Both the position numbers and the translations under genes were made by a program. Below, piece after piece: positions 20,898-31,250 of a stretch of 64,000 bases of DNA (positions are counted from its first letter, which is position 1; the number at the start of each line of letters is the position of its first letter). The notes beneath the pieces were generated by a model. It was not told the origin of the DNA, did not search any database, and saw only the letters and a list, made by a program, of their open reading frames with translations. The stretch lies in the NCBI GenBank assembly GCA_031763025.1, contig JASSKH010000026.1:6870408-6934407 (forward strand). The letters are read 5' to 3'. This DNA comes from Macrocystis pyrifera. Taxonomy: Eukaryota > Sar > Phaeophyceae > Laminariales > Laminariaceae.

Positions 20898-23574
20898 GTA
20901 CGCCGTGTGCTGTGTGTGTGGTTGATGTTCTGATACGTCCTCGCATTCTCCTTTCTTTCCTTCACCTAAAATTCACCTGAGAGCGCCATTTCAGCACCAT
21001 CAACCTCTTTCTTCTGAGAGGAAGCTCGTAAACTGGACTTGGCCTCACGGCGATCCAAGCGCTTACCTTCCGACTACAATCACCCGTAGTCGGTCACATT
21101 CATCCTCAACACGTACGAGGCTCTCCTCGCTTTTTAGAGGAGCTCTGCGTATGCCTCTCCCAAAAACTGAACTTGCGTAAAAAAGAACAAGAACACCCCG
21201 ATGGACACTCCCATGGCCTATATACGTAGGTGCCATAAAAACACACACATGAATGATATTCCCGCGATAAGTGATATAGGCATCCCTCCTTTGGCGAAAT
21301 TATTGGATTCATTAAGTCGCTCTGTGCTCTTTACGTACATAGGAAACGATGAAATTCCCTTCCTCTCTACGAACACATTGCTCGTTTTTTTTTACATGCA
21401 TAAGTCTGCACATCGAAGCGACCCCCCGCCGACACTCCGCATCGACACCACTATTAATAGTACAGTGGTCCACTATTAATAATACAGTGGTGAAACACGC
21501 ACCCAGATCCCCATGGCGGGGCTGCTCTTGAAATAGTCGGCAGTCGATAGAGGCCACGTCGTGCGCATCCATGGCGTCGCTCTCTCGCCGAGCAGAACGC
21601 CCTGCGCGTTCATCCGCATCTCTCACGTACAACAGATGCAGCAGCAGGAGGAGGCATGATGGTACTCCCTCATTGGGCATCACCTTTCTTATCGGAGAGT
21701 TTGTTTTTTTCTATATTGTTCATTTTTTTTTGCACAATTTTTTCATCTTCCAGATTTTCCGGATTTTTTTCCCATAATTTCATATATTTTTTTCGCGCAA
21801 TTTTTAAACCTTCCAGATTTTCCCGTTTTTTTTTTGTTGTCCAAATATGTTGAAACTTATCTTTCCTGGTATTGCTTCAGAAGAATTTCACAAATTGTGA
21901 CTGAACGCCTGCGTATCTTGATGCACTTTTCCAATTTTTCCAAATTTTGGAAATTCTGGAAAGAAGACTCTCCGATGTGGAAGGCCCTTAATGGTGTTCC
22001 AGCGAAGAGGCATGCCTTGTTTGTCATTCCCAGTGGCAGTTTGGCCGAAAAGCGCTATCCCTCTCGTAGCAAGGGTCATTTTTTTTTCGGTTTTTTCGTC
22101 GTTCCACGAGCTGCATGCAGCTGGAACGCACGCGGTTTTTTTTTTTTTTTTTTTTGCCGGTATACGACATACGTCGTAAATTTCGTGTACGGACAATGTG
22201 TGGTGCAAGCATTCAGTGATTGAGGATACCAGACAAGTGTTAAGGGCCATATGTTAAGTTCTTAGTCCGTTGGGCTAAAGGCAAAAGGTTAACCATTCGC
22301 CTACCCAATCTAAGCCTTACAACACAAGCGACAGGCGACGCACTGGTTGTTGCCGGCTTCAACCTTTCACAAACTGTACGTACGTACGTAGGTTACTGCT
22401 TCCATAGCCAACGATTCTTGTGAGTATACGCATGTACGTACTTATATTAAGTATGTATCCACAACATCGACTACGATGTTCCTCCCTCGTGCAAAGGAAA
22501 ATGACAGCACTTTCCACGGCAAATACAAGCTTCCGTAATTTATGCGCGATACAGGACGTTGTGGAGAGCGGACACACGGGATCGATGCCCAGTAATCCCC
22601 GCATTTCTCCGCTCGCGCGGCCGGAGCACCACCCGCTGCGATGTGCTGGAACCTTCCACTTACAATATTTTTCGAGCAACAAGCTAACGGCCGAGAGGAA
22701 TCCCATACCGGTCTCTTGTTGATGTTGAGACCGTCTGACGGTGCGACTTGTCGTAGCGCCGCCGTAGAGCATCGATCCAATAGGATACTGCCGCATACCA
22801 CTTTGTCCAAAAATATGAGGAACGCTCGTATTTTTATGTTTAGTACAAGCAGTCCTTATATTTGCAGCCGTTTGTGAGTCTCTCGAGACACAAAAACAGC
22901 TTGTGTATGGTATAATGGCACGCTCCGCAAAGGGATTGCCTCGCCATTTTCAGGGACAACGTGTCCAGCACTATTCTGCATTCTGTTCGTCGTTTCGTCG
23001 TTTCTATGCCCCCCCCCCCCCCCCCCGCCCCCCCTGCCCAGACACGTTCCCCACCCCACTATTACCGGCGTGTCTGTGCTCCTACCCAGAAGAGCCGCTT
23101 TCCCGAGCGGAAATAGTTGCAGAAGAGCTATCTCCCATAGCTCGCACCCGGAAAAACACGCACAGAAGGTCTAGAATACTGATGTTAATAGTAGAGTTTA
23201 CACCGGGCAGACAAGTGGTGTAATACGTATCTCGTGTAGCTCTTGCGGGTACTGCTTGGCTGGCCTACCCGCAAATGAGCTAACTCCGAGCTACGGTGAG
23301 CTGGTCTGTCGTGTGTGTGATACCTGGTGTACCCCAATGACAGGTAAGGTGCTGTTTGCGTACCGCGTGTGCACTGGGGCGAGCTGGCCGGACCACCCTC
23401 GAAGCTGTAACAGTGTCTCGACAGAAGTTTCCCACCTTGCACACGTAACGTGATACGAGTAGCTCGTGCAGATATAACTCTTACATGTATTGCTGCTTGA
23501 TCTACCTTGAAATGAGCTAGCTCCGAGCCACGGTGAGTTGATCTATGCTGTGTGGTGATATGCTCCAACGGCAG
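20898..23574 (+). other. Gene 2 intron
   Basis: No coding sequence supported. Contains AT-rich, T-run-rich DNA (21700-21850, and a T run at 22137-22155), a fragment of the tRNA-like A-box repeat (22253-22320), a C run (23010-23026) and, at its 3' end, a degenerate duplicate of the next exon (23349-23430). Confidence 0.6.
23349..23430 (+). pseudogene. Degenerate duplicate of gene 2 exon 4
   Basis: The sequence GTGCTGTTTGCGTACCGCGT and what follows matches the first half of the exon at 23575, with about 230 bp between copies. It has inserted bases after GTGCAC that shift the frame and an in-frame-breaking TGTAAC. The flanking intron is duplicated too (23225-23348 resembles 23458-23574). It is a dead pseudo-exon. 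Confidence 0.7.
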
Positions 23575-23715
23575 GTGCTGTTTGCGTACCGCATGTGCAC
23601 GGGCGAGCTGACCGGACCGGCATCCGAGCTGTCCCGGCGCCTCGACACCTCGCCCCTCCTCCAGAACACCAACCCCTGGGACATCCTGAACACCCTGCGT
23701 CCCCTCACTGCGAAG
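23575..23715 (+). CDS. Gene 2 exon 4 (pre-PX region)
   Basis: Encodes 47 residues, starting VLFAYRMCTGELTGPASELS and ending LNTLRPLTAK. Acceptor acggcag. The end is a GC donor, AAG|gcaagt, the typical form of a rare GC-AG intron, in phase 0. Codon choice is GC-rich at third positions, as in the firm exons. No domain recognised; it lies just N-terminal to the PX region. Confidence 0.6.
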
Positions 23716-24254
23716 GCAAGTACTACAGCGAACGCCTTGTACCGTGTGCCTCGCCCCGGAAGTATGTAGAAACCAAAGAAATGTCTTGAACGACGTATAT
23801 ATATTTATTATAGCATGAATTCCATTATATTATAGTGGTCATCTCCGAAAACTAAACAACGAGCCATTTGGATGCGTGCTATGAGAGAGGGTGTACATTT
23901 CGGGTGAACGTTTTTTGGATGATGGGGTGAGCCTTGACCCGAAATCGTCGGAATAGTGTCATTCTTGTTTCAGAAAACTGCATGTTTTGTATACCTGGTA
24001 GGCCTTAAGAGTATTCATCTGGTCGGACTTTCATTAATCCTGAAGTTAGTTTCTGGGTGAGATATAGAGCTTTTTCGAGTGAAGAACCTCAGAAGAACCA
24101 TTGTGCACCCTTGCCTCTTATTATTGTTGTTTGTGGCGCGTGAACAACTCATAGCTAGCCACCAAGTACCAGGTGTCATGTTGTGTGCCTCGGAGATGGA
24201 GCGTGATTGATTTCTTGAGTTATTATTGATTAATTAACCCCACACTACAGTAGT

Positions 24255-24365
24255 TTTACGGAGGACCATAGTAAATGGGACCAAATTTTGTTCGTAAAAA
24301 AACAGGGAAATATATAGGTTTTTGTGTGTACCGTAGGTGTTATTCACTATGGTCCTCCGTAATAA
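24255..24365. mobile_element. Family A MITE
   Basis: Left end TTACGGAGGACCATAG and right end CTATGGTCCTCCGTAATAA are perfect inverted repeats. Core has AATATATAGGTTTTTGTG. Non-coding, ~110 bp. Confidence 0.85.
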
Positions 24366-24434
24366 CTGTATTCTATCATTTACCCCCCCCCCCCCCCCCC
24401 CCAAATCAAAAGAAGTGCTGTGATTTCACCCCCA

Positions 24435-24543
24435 CTATTACGGGGGACCATAGTTAATCGGACCTATGGCGTACATAAAAAATTATATATTTAGCTATTT
24501 TTTCTAACAAAATTTGGTCCTATTTACTATGGTCCCCCGTACC
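24435..24543. mobile_element. Family A MITE
   Basis: Ends CTATTACGGGGGACCATAG and CTATGGTCCCCCGTA are near-perfect inverted repeats. The core is in the opposite orientation to the 24255 copy. Confidence 0.88.
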
Positions 24544-24722
24544 AGAGCTTATTTTTTGATCCCCTCTCTCGCGCCCGCCAAAAGTAACAGTGTAACAGAC
24601 CCACCCTGTACATTAAAACTCGAGACTTTGTACTTGCTTGTCGACAAATGGTGACCGTCCAGTACGATTCATTCATGTAGCGCAACAGACAAAACTGTCC
24701 TGTGTATGTACTCGGCTCGCAT

Positions 24723-24828
24723 ACTATTACGGGGGTCCGTAGTTAACGGGACCAATTTTTTGTTAGTAAAAATAGGCAAATATATAGGTTTTTATGTACA
24801 TCATAGGTCCTGTTAACTATGGACTTGC
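24723..24828. mobile_element. Family A MITE, right end damaged
   Basis: Left end CTATTACGGGGGTCCGTAG is intact; the right end stops at CTATGGACTTGCA, lacking the CCCCGTAATAG terminus. Confidence 0.8.
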
Positions 24829-25394
24829 AGCTGCTTCGCTACTACGTTTCGTTTTTTTTTTGTCGCGTGGAGAGGAGCGATTTGCGTAGAGCTATAGCCG
24901 GTCCTCTGCGGCGTGCGATGCACTGAGCAATAAGGCCGCGTGAATGCCGGCTGGGTCGGTGGGCTGGTGCCTCGCTATATACGTATGGATGCAGCCCAAA
25001 CTTTACATGTAAATTTAGTGTTGCCTGTTCCAACGCTTCGTGGGCGGGACGGTCACCAAAAATGGTCTTCTTTTGCAAATCCGCGGCCTTAACCGGAAAT
25101 ATAAGGTACCTTTCGAATGCCACAATAGGAGCACAGGTACATTACATTTCCAGTCAGACCGAGGTTCTTTGAGCTTCGTTATACTTTGTAGCAGCCGATA
25201 AAAAATAAACAGCAGCTAGAGAAATGGAAACCCCATGATTTCATGATTTCTTGATCGGTGAGTTAGCTGCCTGGCTGCCTGGAGGTTGCTCACACGGAAA
25301 CCGCATTTTACGTAGAACTCGCTTTCTGTCGTCGTCTCGTGTACTCGTTCATCTATTTTTTCACCGCCACCAATAAATCGTGCAGGTCACCATC

Positions 25395-25630
25395 TAGATC
25401 ATCTAGATCATCTAGATCATCTAGGTCTTAAAGTACTTGATATGATATGTTGTACGGGACCTGTATGGTACAGATCTAACCCAGGAAACATGTTGTGGAC
25501 TATGCAGGTAATATGGCTCCCACCCCGGTAACATGAGCTAGATCATACATATCATACAGATCATACAGATCATACAGATCATAGATATATGATCTATCTG
25601 TACTGAAATATCTACAGTAGATCCCTAAGT
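25395..25630. mobile_element. E-family GATC-rich element, partial
   Basis: Contains ATCTAGATCATCTAGATCAT repeats, GATCTAACCCAGGAAACATG and ATCATACAGATCATACAGATC repeats. Terminal inverted repeats are not clear. Confidence 0.6.
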
Positions 25631-25726
25631 GCGGACCCGTTTCCTGTGCGTTGGGCGTTAACGGTTCCTTGGCGTTTAAAAAAAAGGCGCGCTTCAAAAC
25701 TTCCCATTGCTGCCCCGCGCCTACAG

Positions 25727-25849
25727 GGCATGTGTGTCGGGCCGAGCGCCAGGGCGTCGAAGATGCTGGCCGTCCAACTGAAGAGCGCCACTACGGCGTT
25801 CGGAGGGAAAGGGGTCGGCGCAATCCCGCACGTTTCATTCACAATGAAG
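25727..25849 (+). CDS. Gene 2 exon 5 (probable start of PX domain)
   Basis: Encodes 41 residues, GMCVGPSARASKMLAVQLKS through AIPHVSFTMK. Acceptor gcctacag and donor AAG|gtgccg are phase 0. The closing segment HVSFTMK resembles a first beta-strand of a PX domain, which fits the PX core in the next two exons. A short connecting exon carrying the usual W-x-V segment may be missing between this exon and the next. Confidence 0.6.
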
Positions 25850-25985
25850 GTGCCGTACTCACGATGCATCTTTTGTTCTTTTCGAGCGTGCGTGCGCGCT
25901 GGAGACATTTATGAGTGTTTATGATACAGTATTAGTAGTAGATGCTAGTGCATGGGGAGGGGAGATCTCCGGAGATCGATGTTTA

Positions 25986-26235
25986 CCAAGTCGAGCGACC
26001 CAACAAAGCTTGTCCCACCTCTAGCTTTTTTCGTTCGAAAACCAAAGCGTCCTATTGCACGCGGATTCACGAAGTAAAGCGACACCGCAAGGCTTGTCCC
26101 GCCTTTTGGTCTTGCTCGTTTGAAAACCAGGGGTGCCTTATGGCATGCGGGTTCACCATCTTGTCCCGCCTTTTGTTTTTCTCGTTGAACAACCAAGGTG
26201 TCCTATTGCATGCGGATTCACGAAGTCGAGCGACT
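25986..26235 (+). repeat. Tandem repeat, units of ~66-90 bp, overlapping exon 6 boundary
   Basis: Three imperfect units share CTTGTCCC, TTTTCTCGTTCGAAAACCA-like and GCACGCGGATTCACGAAG sequence. The word AAGTCGAGCGAC at the first unit start recurs at the 5' edge of PX exon 6, so the duplication seems to have copied the exon border. Confidence 0.7.
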
Positions 26236-26330
26236 CCACGGTGACTTCGAGCGACTACATGGGAGGCTAGCAACGGAGCTGACGGTGCTGCCGAAGTTTC
26301 CAGAAGGGGGAGGGATAGCATCGGTAGTGG
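26231..26330 (+). CDS. Gene 2 exon 6: PX domain core
   Basis: Encodes HGDFERLHGRLATELTVLPK then FPEGGGIASVV, the R-x-x-DF-x-x-L...LP-x-FP pattern of a PX domain, which binds phosphoinositides on membranes. Residues about 162-194 of the reconstructed protein. The 5' border is uncertain because tandem repeats run up to it; 26231 (after gtcgag, phase 0) fits the preceding exon. Donor G|gtgggt at 26331 leaves phase 1, which pairs with the phase of the next exon. An alternative donor (gtagtg at 26324) would be phase 0. Confidence 0.65.
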
Positions 26331-27329
26331 GTGGGTTGGAAGAGTACCATGCCGTGAGAGGCAGAACATTAGTCGGGCCCAAAACAGGGTCGAAAAAAAG
26401 TCTTGATTCTTGTTTGTTTTGGGAAAAATTGCGAAAATTTAGCGCAATGGTTCTTCTTTGCAAATCCCTTAATCTACTATCCGAGTCGTTTGGGTTGAGA
26501 CATGTTTATCGCCTGCCACTTAGTAGGTGGTGCCGTCGGCAGCGTATCTTATATATCAATTACTAAAACGAGCGAGCGACAGCGAACCGTACTCGCAGCA
26601 GTACGCCATCTACTTACTGAGATAAGGTATCTCGCATACTGCAGGTTCCTGTACGACTACAAACGCTTCCGTATACGAGTGGGTATCAAGTATGGATACG
26701 AAATATGCAGCTTGTGGACAGACGGGGTTAGCGACGTGCATGCGGTAGGTGGTGCCGTCAGCAGCGGATCTTATTCGTCTCTTCTCATCCCCCTGCTTTT
26801 CTCTGCGGAGCCCTCTGGCGAGCAAACCGGCGGTACGGCCTTTCACCGACTCCTCTCACCTCCCTGCCCTGTCCCCTCTGTCCCCCGCTGGCGTACGGAG
26901 GGGGCTGCTCTCATGCCTCGTGTGCGAAGGTTGTCTCGCGTTGTTGCTGGTTAGCGTAATAGAGAGTAAGAGCCGGGCTTTAAACAGACTAGAATCGGGA
27001 TAACCAAGGGAAAAAATATGACAAAACGCTTCTTCGATGAAAACGGCCCTTAGACTAGTCAATCACTTTTTTTTTCTGAAGTAGACGACGTTCGGTATAT
27101 TTAGTTGATGGTATAATAATCTTTTTGTATCGATGTAAGAGCTCAAAAGGGGATAACATTTACAGCCGTATGAGTTGTTTACGTGAAACGTGTTGTGCGG
27201 AAAACACTATGCCATCACAGAACCGTCCAAGGATTAGTGGCAACAGCGGCAGTTTTTACTTGCAAGCACGAGATTTCGAGCAAAACAACATAAATTTGGC
27301 AATATATGAATTCCATAGTAACAATGCTG

Positions 27330-27535
27330 TGAGAGGTTGTGCGGGATCAATATATAGCGCAGATCCAACCAAGGAAAACATTCGTTAGACCATGCACATT
27401 CTTATACGGCCCCCACCGGGAAACATGAGCTAGATCATACATATCATACAGGATGGGAACAAATGATCTATCTGTCTTGAAAATATCAAGGTAATGAAGA
27501 TGGGAATGATTTGTAGATGATCAGTTCCGAGGTGT
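27330..27535. mobile_element. E-family element, partial
   Basis: Markers: GTGAGAGGTTGTGCGGGATC, AGATCCAACCAAGGAAAACA, GGGAAACATGAGCTAGATC and a right end resembling TCCGAGGTGTGGAAGG. Confidence 0.6.
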
Positions 27536-27614
27536 GGAAGGATTTAGAGAACTCGATCCTCGCCGAGCCTTCCACCCCGCCCGCCCCCCCCGACGAGGAG
27601 GAAAACTCGCCTCT

Positions 27615-28078
27615 AACTGCGTGAGCTAGACAGCCAGGGTACCGTTTTTTTTTTTGCTTTTCTGGCGGTTACCACGGCTGGCGGTCAAGTTGGATAATTT
27701 TTGTGCGGGGAGAACCTTGACTCCAAACAAGGGGGATGATCGTATCACGTAGTGTGTATACGGTGAGGCACCCACGAGGCAGTTACATAGTAAACCCATT
27801 GCTGTCTCTGGAACTGGCCACACCAGAAATTAAATCAATTAATTGATGCTGTCATCCATGTGCAAGAAAATCCGCCTCACAAGCGGTTCTTAGTAGGATG
27901 CAGCTCACCCTTCATGCGACTCGCCCAACACCCCACGGCGCTTCGCGCTTGGTGCAAGCAACGTCTGCCTGGTCGGTGAAAACCCGACGTGCTCCGTCCC
28001 GGCATTGTAGGGATGCGAGGGTCTATGGTCATCAACTACGGCTATGCATGATCATGAGTACACCTCCCCCACCCACCC
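27615..28078 (+). mobile_element. Poly(C)-tailed element C, long copy
   Basis: Begins near GCGTGAGCTAGACAGCC and runs through AATTAATTGATGCTGTCATCC and the standard 3' end to ATGAGTACACCTCCCCCACCC. Its tail directly abuts exon 7, with only CAG between the C-rich tract and the first coding base. Confidence 0.8.
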
Positions 28079-28080
28079 AG

Positions 28081-28187
28081 GAGGAAAGCAGGAGCTAGGG
28101 CGAGAGCTGTGTACGTACGTGCAGAGGGTACACGCGCTGCTCTCGCAGAGAGGGGTCTTCAGCCCGAGGCTCATGGAGTTCTTGAAG
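28081..28187 (+). CDS. Gene 2 exon 7: C-terminal helices of PX domain
   Basis: Encodes GKQELGRELCTYVQRVHALL then SQRGVFSPRLMEFLK. The L-x-x-Y-x-x-x-LL...S-x-x-L-x-x-FL pattern is the end of a PX domain. Acceptor cacccag, starting phase completes a Gly codon split with exon 6 (G|GA). Donor AAG|gtgtgt is phase 0. A slightly later acceptor (exon from 28092, GAG CTA GGG) is possible and would suit the alternative donor of exon 6. Confidence 0.75.
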
Positions 28188-28427
28188 GTGTGTCTGTGCG
28201 TCTGGAAGTTATTGAAGGACAGACACGAACTATCTTCTGATCCCGAATAGAGACAAGGGAGGTTGTTGTGGCGATTGATGTTCGAGCGAGGGGAGTGGGT
28301 GTGCTGGTCTTTGCGAAGAATTTTTTTCTCCCCTGGTGCGAGAAAGTTTAGCGCTGCACGTGAACTATGCCTGTGGGAGTTTTCGAGCTCGTTTTGCGCC
28401 AGATCTTCGCCAGAAACGGTGGAGACG

Positions 28428-28538
28428 CTATTACGGAGGACCTAGTAAATAGGAACTACGGTACACACAAAAACCTATACGTTTCCCTACTTTTACTAAC
28501 AATATTTTGGCCCTATTGGCTATGGTCTCCCGTATTAG
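28428..28538. mobile_element. Family A MITE
   Basis: Ends CTATTACGGAGGACC and GGTCTCCCGTATTAG, AT-rich core with AAAACCTATACG. Slightly degraded. Confidence 0.82.
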
Positions 28539-28711
28539 TAGCACCCAATGCTGCAAACGAGGTCAGCCTCTTGTGGCGCTCACAGCGATGGGCGATAACA
28601 TGGTGATTGTTTGGGACGAGAAACGGCCACCTTGAGGATCCTACTCGATGCATGCGTTACATGACAAATGTATCGTAACATGGCAAACCATGGCTGGTGC
28701 CCAACGCCCCC

Positions 28712-28712
<1 letters not shown>

Positions 28713-28750
<38 letters not shown>
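28713..28750 (+). repeat. Poly(C) tract, 38 C
   Basis: Uninterrupted C homopolymer preceded by CCCCCA. No C or D element is recognisable directly upstream, so its origin is unclear. Length may vary between reads. Confidence 0.85.
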
Positions 28751-28752
<2 letters not shown>

Positions 28753-28916
28753 CTATAGCATGCCGTATATATCTGTACGAACGTGACAAGTGATTTTTCG
28801 TACCTTCAACATTTTTTTCTTATTTTCGACGCTCCCGTCATGCCTCGTGGGCTGGGCTGTCGCTGGTCGTGGTTCTCTTTGCAAAAACAAAAATGCGTTC
28901 CACGAAACGCTTACAG

Positions 28917-29009
28917 GTCGACTTTGGCAGAGTTCACATCGAGGAGGAGGGGCGAGTTGTGAGCGAAAACCTCGACAGCCGCAATCTTCTCCCGGACACT
29001 TGCTGGCAG
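28917..29009 (+). CDS. Gene 2 exon 8: PX to DUSP linker
   Basis: Encodes 31 residues, VDFGRVHIEEEGRVVSENLD then SRNLLPDTCWQ. Acceptor cttacag and donor CAG|gtgcgc are phase 0 on both sides. The end, LLPDTCWQ, leads straight into VVEEGWLVRW of the next exon, a usual lead-in to a DUSP domain. The acidic stretch could be a flexible linker. Confidence 0.75.
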
Positions 29010-29191
29010 GTGCGCGGTATGTATCTATGTACATGTATCCGCCAAGTGCGGTGCTAACAACCAGTTGCGTCGGCACGGCCATCCCACACCCACGCACGTA
29101 CAGCGCTGCATTGCGCGCCTGCGAAAAGCACGCCAATCGCCTCGAAATCAACACCCCCATTCCCTCCCCCCCTCCCTCCCTCCCTCCCTCC

Positions 29192-29660
29192 CTATATTAT
29201 ATACCTGGTATATATATAGGTTGGGTTGGCGTCCGTTGGCGACGACGCTGTAAAACTCGCCTCTCACTGTGCGTGTGCTAGACAGCCAGGTACCGTTTCA
29301 TTTTTGTTTTCGGTGGTTTTCCCGTGGGTGGCGATCGAGTAAGATCATTTTCGTGCGGGGAGAACCTTAACTCCGTACAAGGGGGACGATCGTATCACGT
29401 AGTGGGCACCCATGAGACAGCCACGTCAGAAATTAAATCGTTTCATTGACGCTGTCACTCGTATGAAAGAAAATTCGCGTCAAAAACGGTTCTTAGTAGA
29501 ATGCAGCTCACCCTTCATGCGACTCGCCCTACACCTCACGGCGCTTCGCAATATCTGCCTGGTGGGTGAAAACCCGACGTGCTCCGTCACGGCATTTGTA
29601 GAGATGCGAGGGTTTATGGTCATACGACTACGACCATGAATGATAATGAATACACCCCCC
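29192..29660 (+). mobile_element. Poly(C)-tailed element C, near full length
   Basis: Starts TATATAGGTTGGGTTGGCGT, includes a T-rich stretch, GATCGTATCACGTAGTG and AATTAAATCGTTTCATTGACG, and ends ATGAATACACCCCCC. A CCCT-rich tract (29654-29758) continues from the tail towards the acceptor of exon 9. Confidence 0.82.
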
Positions 29661-29777
29661 CTCCCTCCCTCCCTCCCTCGCTCCCTCCCACCCTCTATCC
29701 GTCCTCCCACCCCTCTCTCCCTCCCTCCCCCTCTCTCATTCCCTCCCTTCCGGTCTAACCGCGCTTCATTACGGCAG

Positions 29778-30038
29778 GTGGTAGAAGAGGGCTGGCTCGT
29801 GAGGTGGAGAAAGTTTGTCCTCGGGAGAGGGGCTCGGCGATACCACGCCCCGGGGGAGATAGACAACTGGTCTCTCCTCGTTGCTCCTGGCGACCGGTCG
29901 GAGACACGTTCGGACTGCGCACGCGGGGCGGGAGGAAGGAAATTGGGTGACGAGGGGGGGGTGGGGTGCCGGCGCAGTAGAGAGGGGGCTTCAGGGGTAG
30001 AAGGGGGGGGGGCTGTAGCGAGAGCTGTTCCGCGAGAG
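29778..30038 (+). CDS. Gene 2 exon 9: DUSP domain, N-terminal half
   Basis: Encodes 87 residues. VVEEGWLVRWRKFVLGRGAR then RYHAPGEIDNWSLL carries the DUSP signature W-x-x-W-x-x-F...PG-x-IDN-x-x-LL. DUSP domains occur in ubiquitin-specific proteases and in some scaffold proteins and mediate protein contacts. The last ~50 residues are a Gly/Arg-rich low-complexity stretch that normal DUSP domains lack. Acceptor cggcag and donor GAG|gtgagc are phase 0. No ubiquitin protease catalytic segments were found in the gene. Confidence 0.82.
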
Positions 30039-30089
30039 GTGAGCACATATTGTTGCTTCGATGTAAGAGAGGAGGCCGAGAGCGCGCGG

Positions 30090-30250
30090 GGGGGGGGGGT
30101 GTACTGAATAGGAGAGATGTACTCGATCTCATGCATGGCCGTAGTCGTATGACCATAGACCCTCGCATCCCTGCAATGCCGGGACGGAGCATGTCGGGTT
30201 TTCACCGACCAGGCAGACATTGCGGGGGGGGGGGGGGGGGGGGGGGGTAT
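30090..30250 (-). mobile_element. Poly(C)-tailed element C, minus copy
   Basis: G run, then GTGTACTGAATAGGAG...CATGCATGGCCGTAGTCG...GACCAGGCAGACATTG, followed by a second G run at 30223-30247. The tail faces exon 9, about 50 nt past its donor. Confidence 0.75.
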
Positions 30251-30592
30251 AGCCCTGTTCCGTAACTGTTTTTTTTTTTTCCTTCAATTTTTCATTTTCC
30301 TTCAATTTTTCATTTTTTAATACAAATTTTACAAATTTACATTTCTCTGACCGCCCCGGGTTGCTGGTGTAAACAAGTCTCCGTTAAAAGCAGTTTTAGA
30401 CATTTGGAAATTTGAAACTTAGGACGAAGAAGAGGGAGCGGACAGGGTTAACAGGCGCCGAGAAAAAAATAAGCACCGGGAGTTGCAGGTGCGGCCCTAA
30501 TCGCAATGTGGCGTGGTATGCAGGTGCGTCACCCATTGTAGAGGAACTACGCACACCCTCGTAACTTCTTGAGGACCGCACTCCCATCTTAG

Positions 30593-30704
30593 GGACAGAT
30601 GGACCATAGTAAACAGGACCCATCACATACACAAAAAAACGATATATTCGTGTATTATTACTGAGCATATTTGGTCCTGATTACTACTGTATGCTCCCCC
30701 GTAC
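30593..30704. mobile_element. Family A MITE, degraded
   Basis: Ends GGACCATAGTAAACAGGACC and TGCTCCCCCGTACC; core contains ATATTCGTGTATTATTACTG. Divergent copy. Confidence 0.65.
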
Positions 30705-30849
30705 CACTGTAGTTGCATGCTTCCGTGAAGTGAGGTACTAAAAGGCTCAGGTTGCTTTGTCTCGGTGTGGCGTATCGGCGGCAGTGACAAGTTTTCCGCG
30801 TTGTTACGTACCACCCGACCGCACCGCGCTTGACTTGGTGTTTCGGTAG

Positions 30850-31250
30850 GCGCGGGGGGGGTGTACTCGATATCACGCATCGCCGTAGTCGTATGACCAT
30901 AGACCCTCGCATCCCTACAATGCCGGGACGGAGCACGTCGGGTGTTCACCGACCAGGCAGACATTGTTTGCTTGCACGAAGCGCCAAGCGCCGTGAGGTA
31001 TTGGGTGAGCTTAGCTGCATCCTACTAAGAACTGCTCGGAAGGTGGACTTGCGTGTGGAATGACAGCGCCAATGAGTTGATTTATTTTCTGGTCTGGCCA
31101 CTTTCCAGAGACAGCAATGGGGGTGCTGCGTAACTGCCTCGTGGGTGCCATACCATGAACGCTACGTGATACGATCGTTCCCCTAATGCGGAGTAAAGGC
31201 TCTCCACCCCGCAGGGGGGGTATGATGCGATCATTTTTCGCTACCACGTG
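30850..31250 (-). mobile_element. Poly(C)-tailed element C, minus copy, long
   Basis: From a G run through GTGTACTCGATATCACGC, GACGGAGCACGTCGGG, CATCCTACTAAGAACTGCTC, CAATGAGTTGATTTATTTTC and GTGATACGATCG. Roughly 400 bp of the family; the 5' end is lost near a CCGCAGGGGGGG junction. Confidence 0.78.

Larger units (their letters stand above)
23716..25726 (+). other. Gene 2 intron with three A-family MITEs
   Basis: GC-AG intron. Contains three family A MITEs (24255-24365, 24435-24543, 24723-24828), a C run of 18 (24383-24402 region) and E-family GATC-rich sequence (25395-25630). No exon supported. Confidence 0.65.
26331..28080 (+). other. Gene 2 intron ending in a C element
   Basis: No extra exon supported; the open text near 27519-27610 (VWKDLENSILAEPS) partly overlaps repeat sequence and is not accepted. 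Contains an E-family fragment (27330-27535) and a C element (27615-28078) whose C-rich tail forms the acceptor of exon 7. Confidence 0.6.
28188..28916 (+). other. Gene 2 intron with a MITE and a 38-C run
   Basis: Contains a family A MITE (28428-28538) and an uninterrupted C run at 28713-28750. No coding sequence seen. Confidence 0.75.

Noticed and set aside
29480..30220. 246-codon minus-strand open frame
   Set aside because: It runs across a C element, a CCCT repeat and the opposite strand of the DUSP exon. Its composition is low complexity and the plus strand has the conserved domain.
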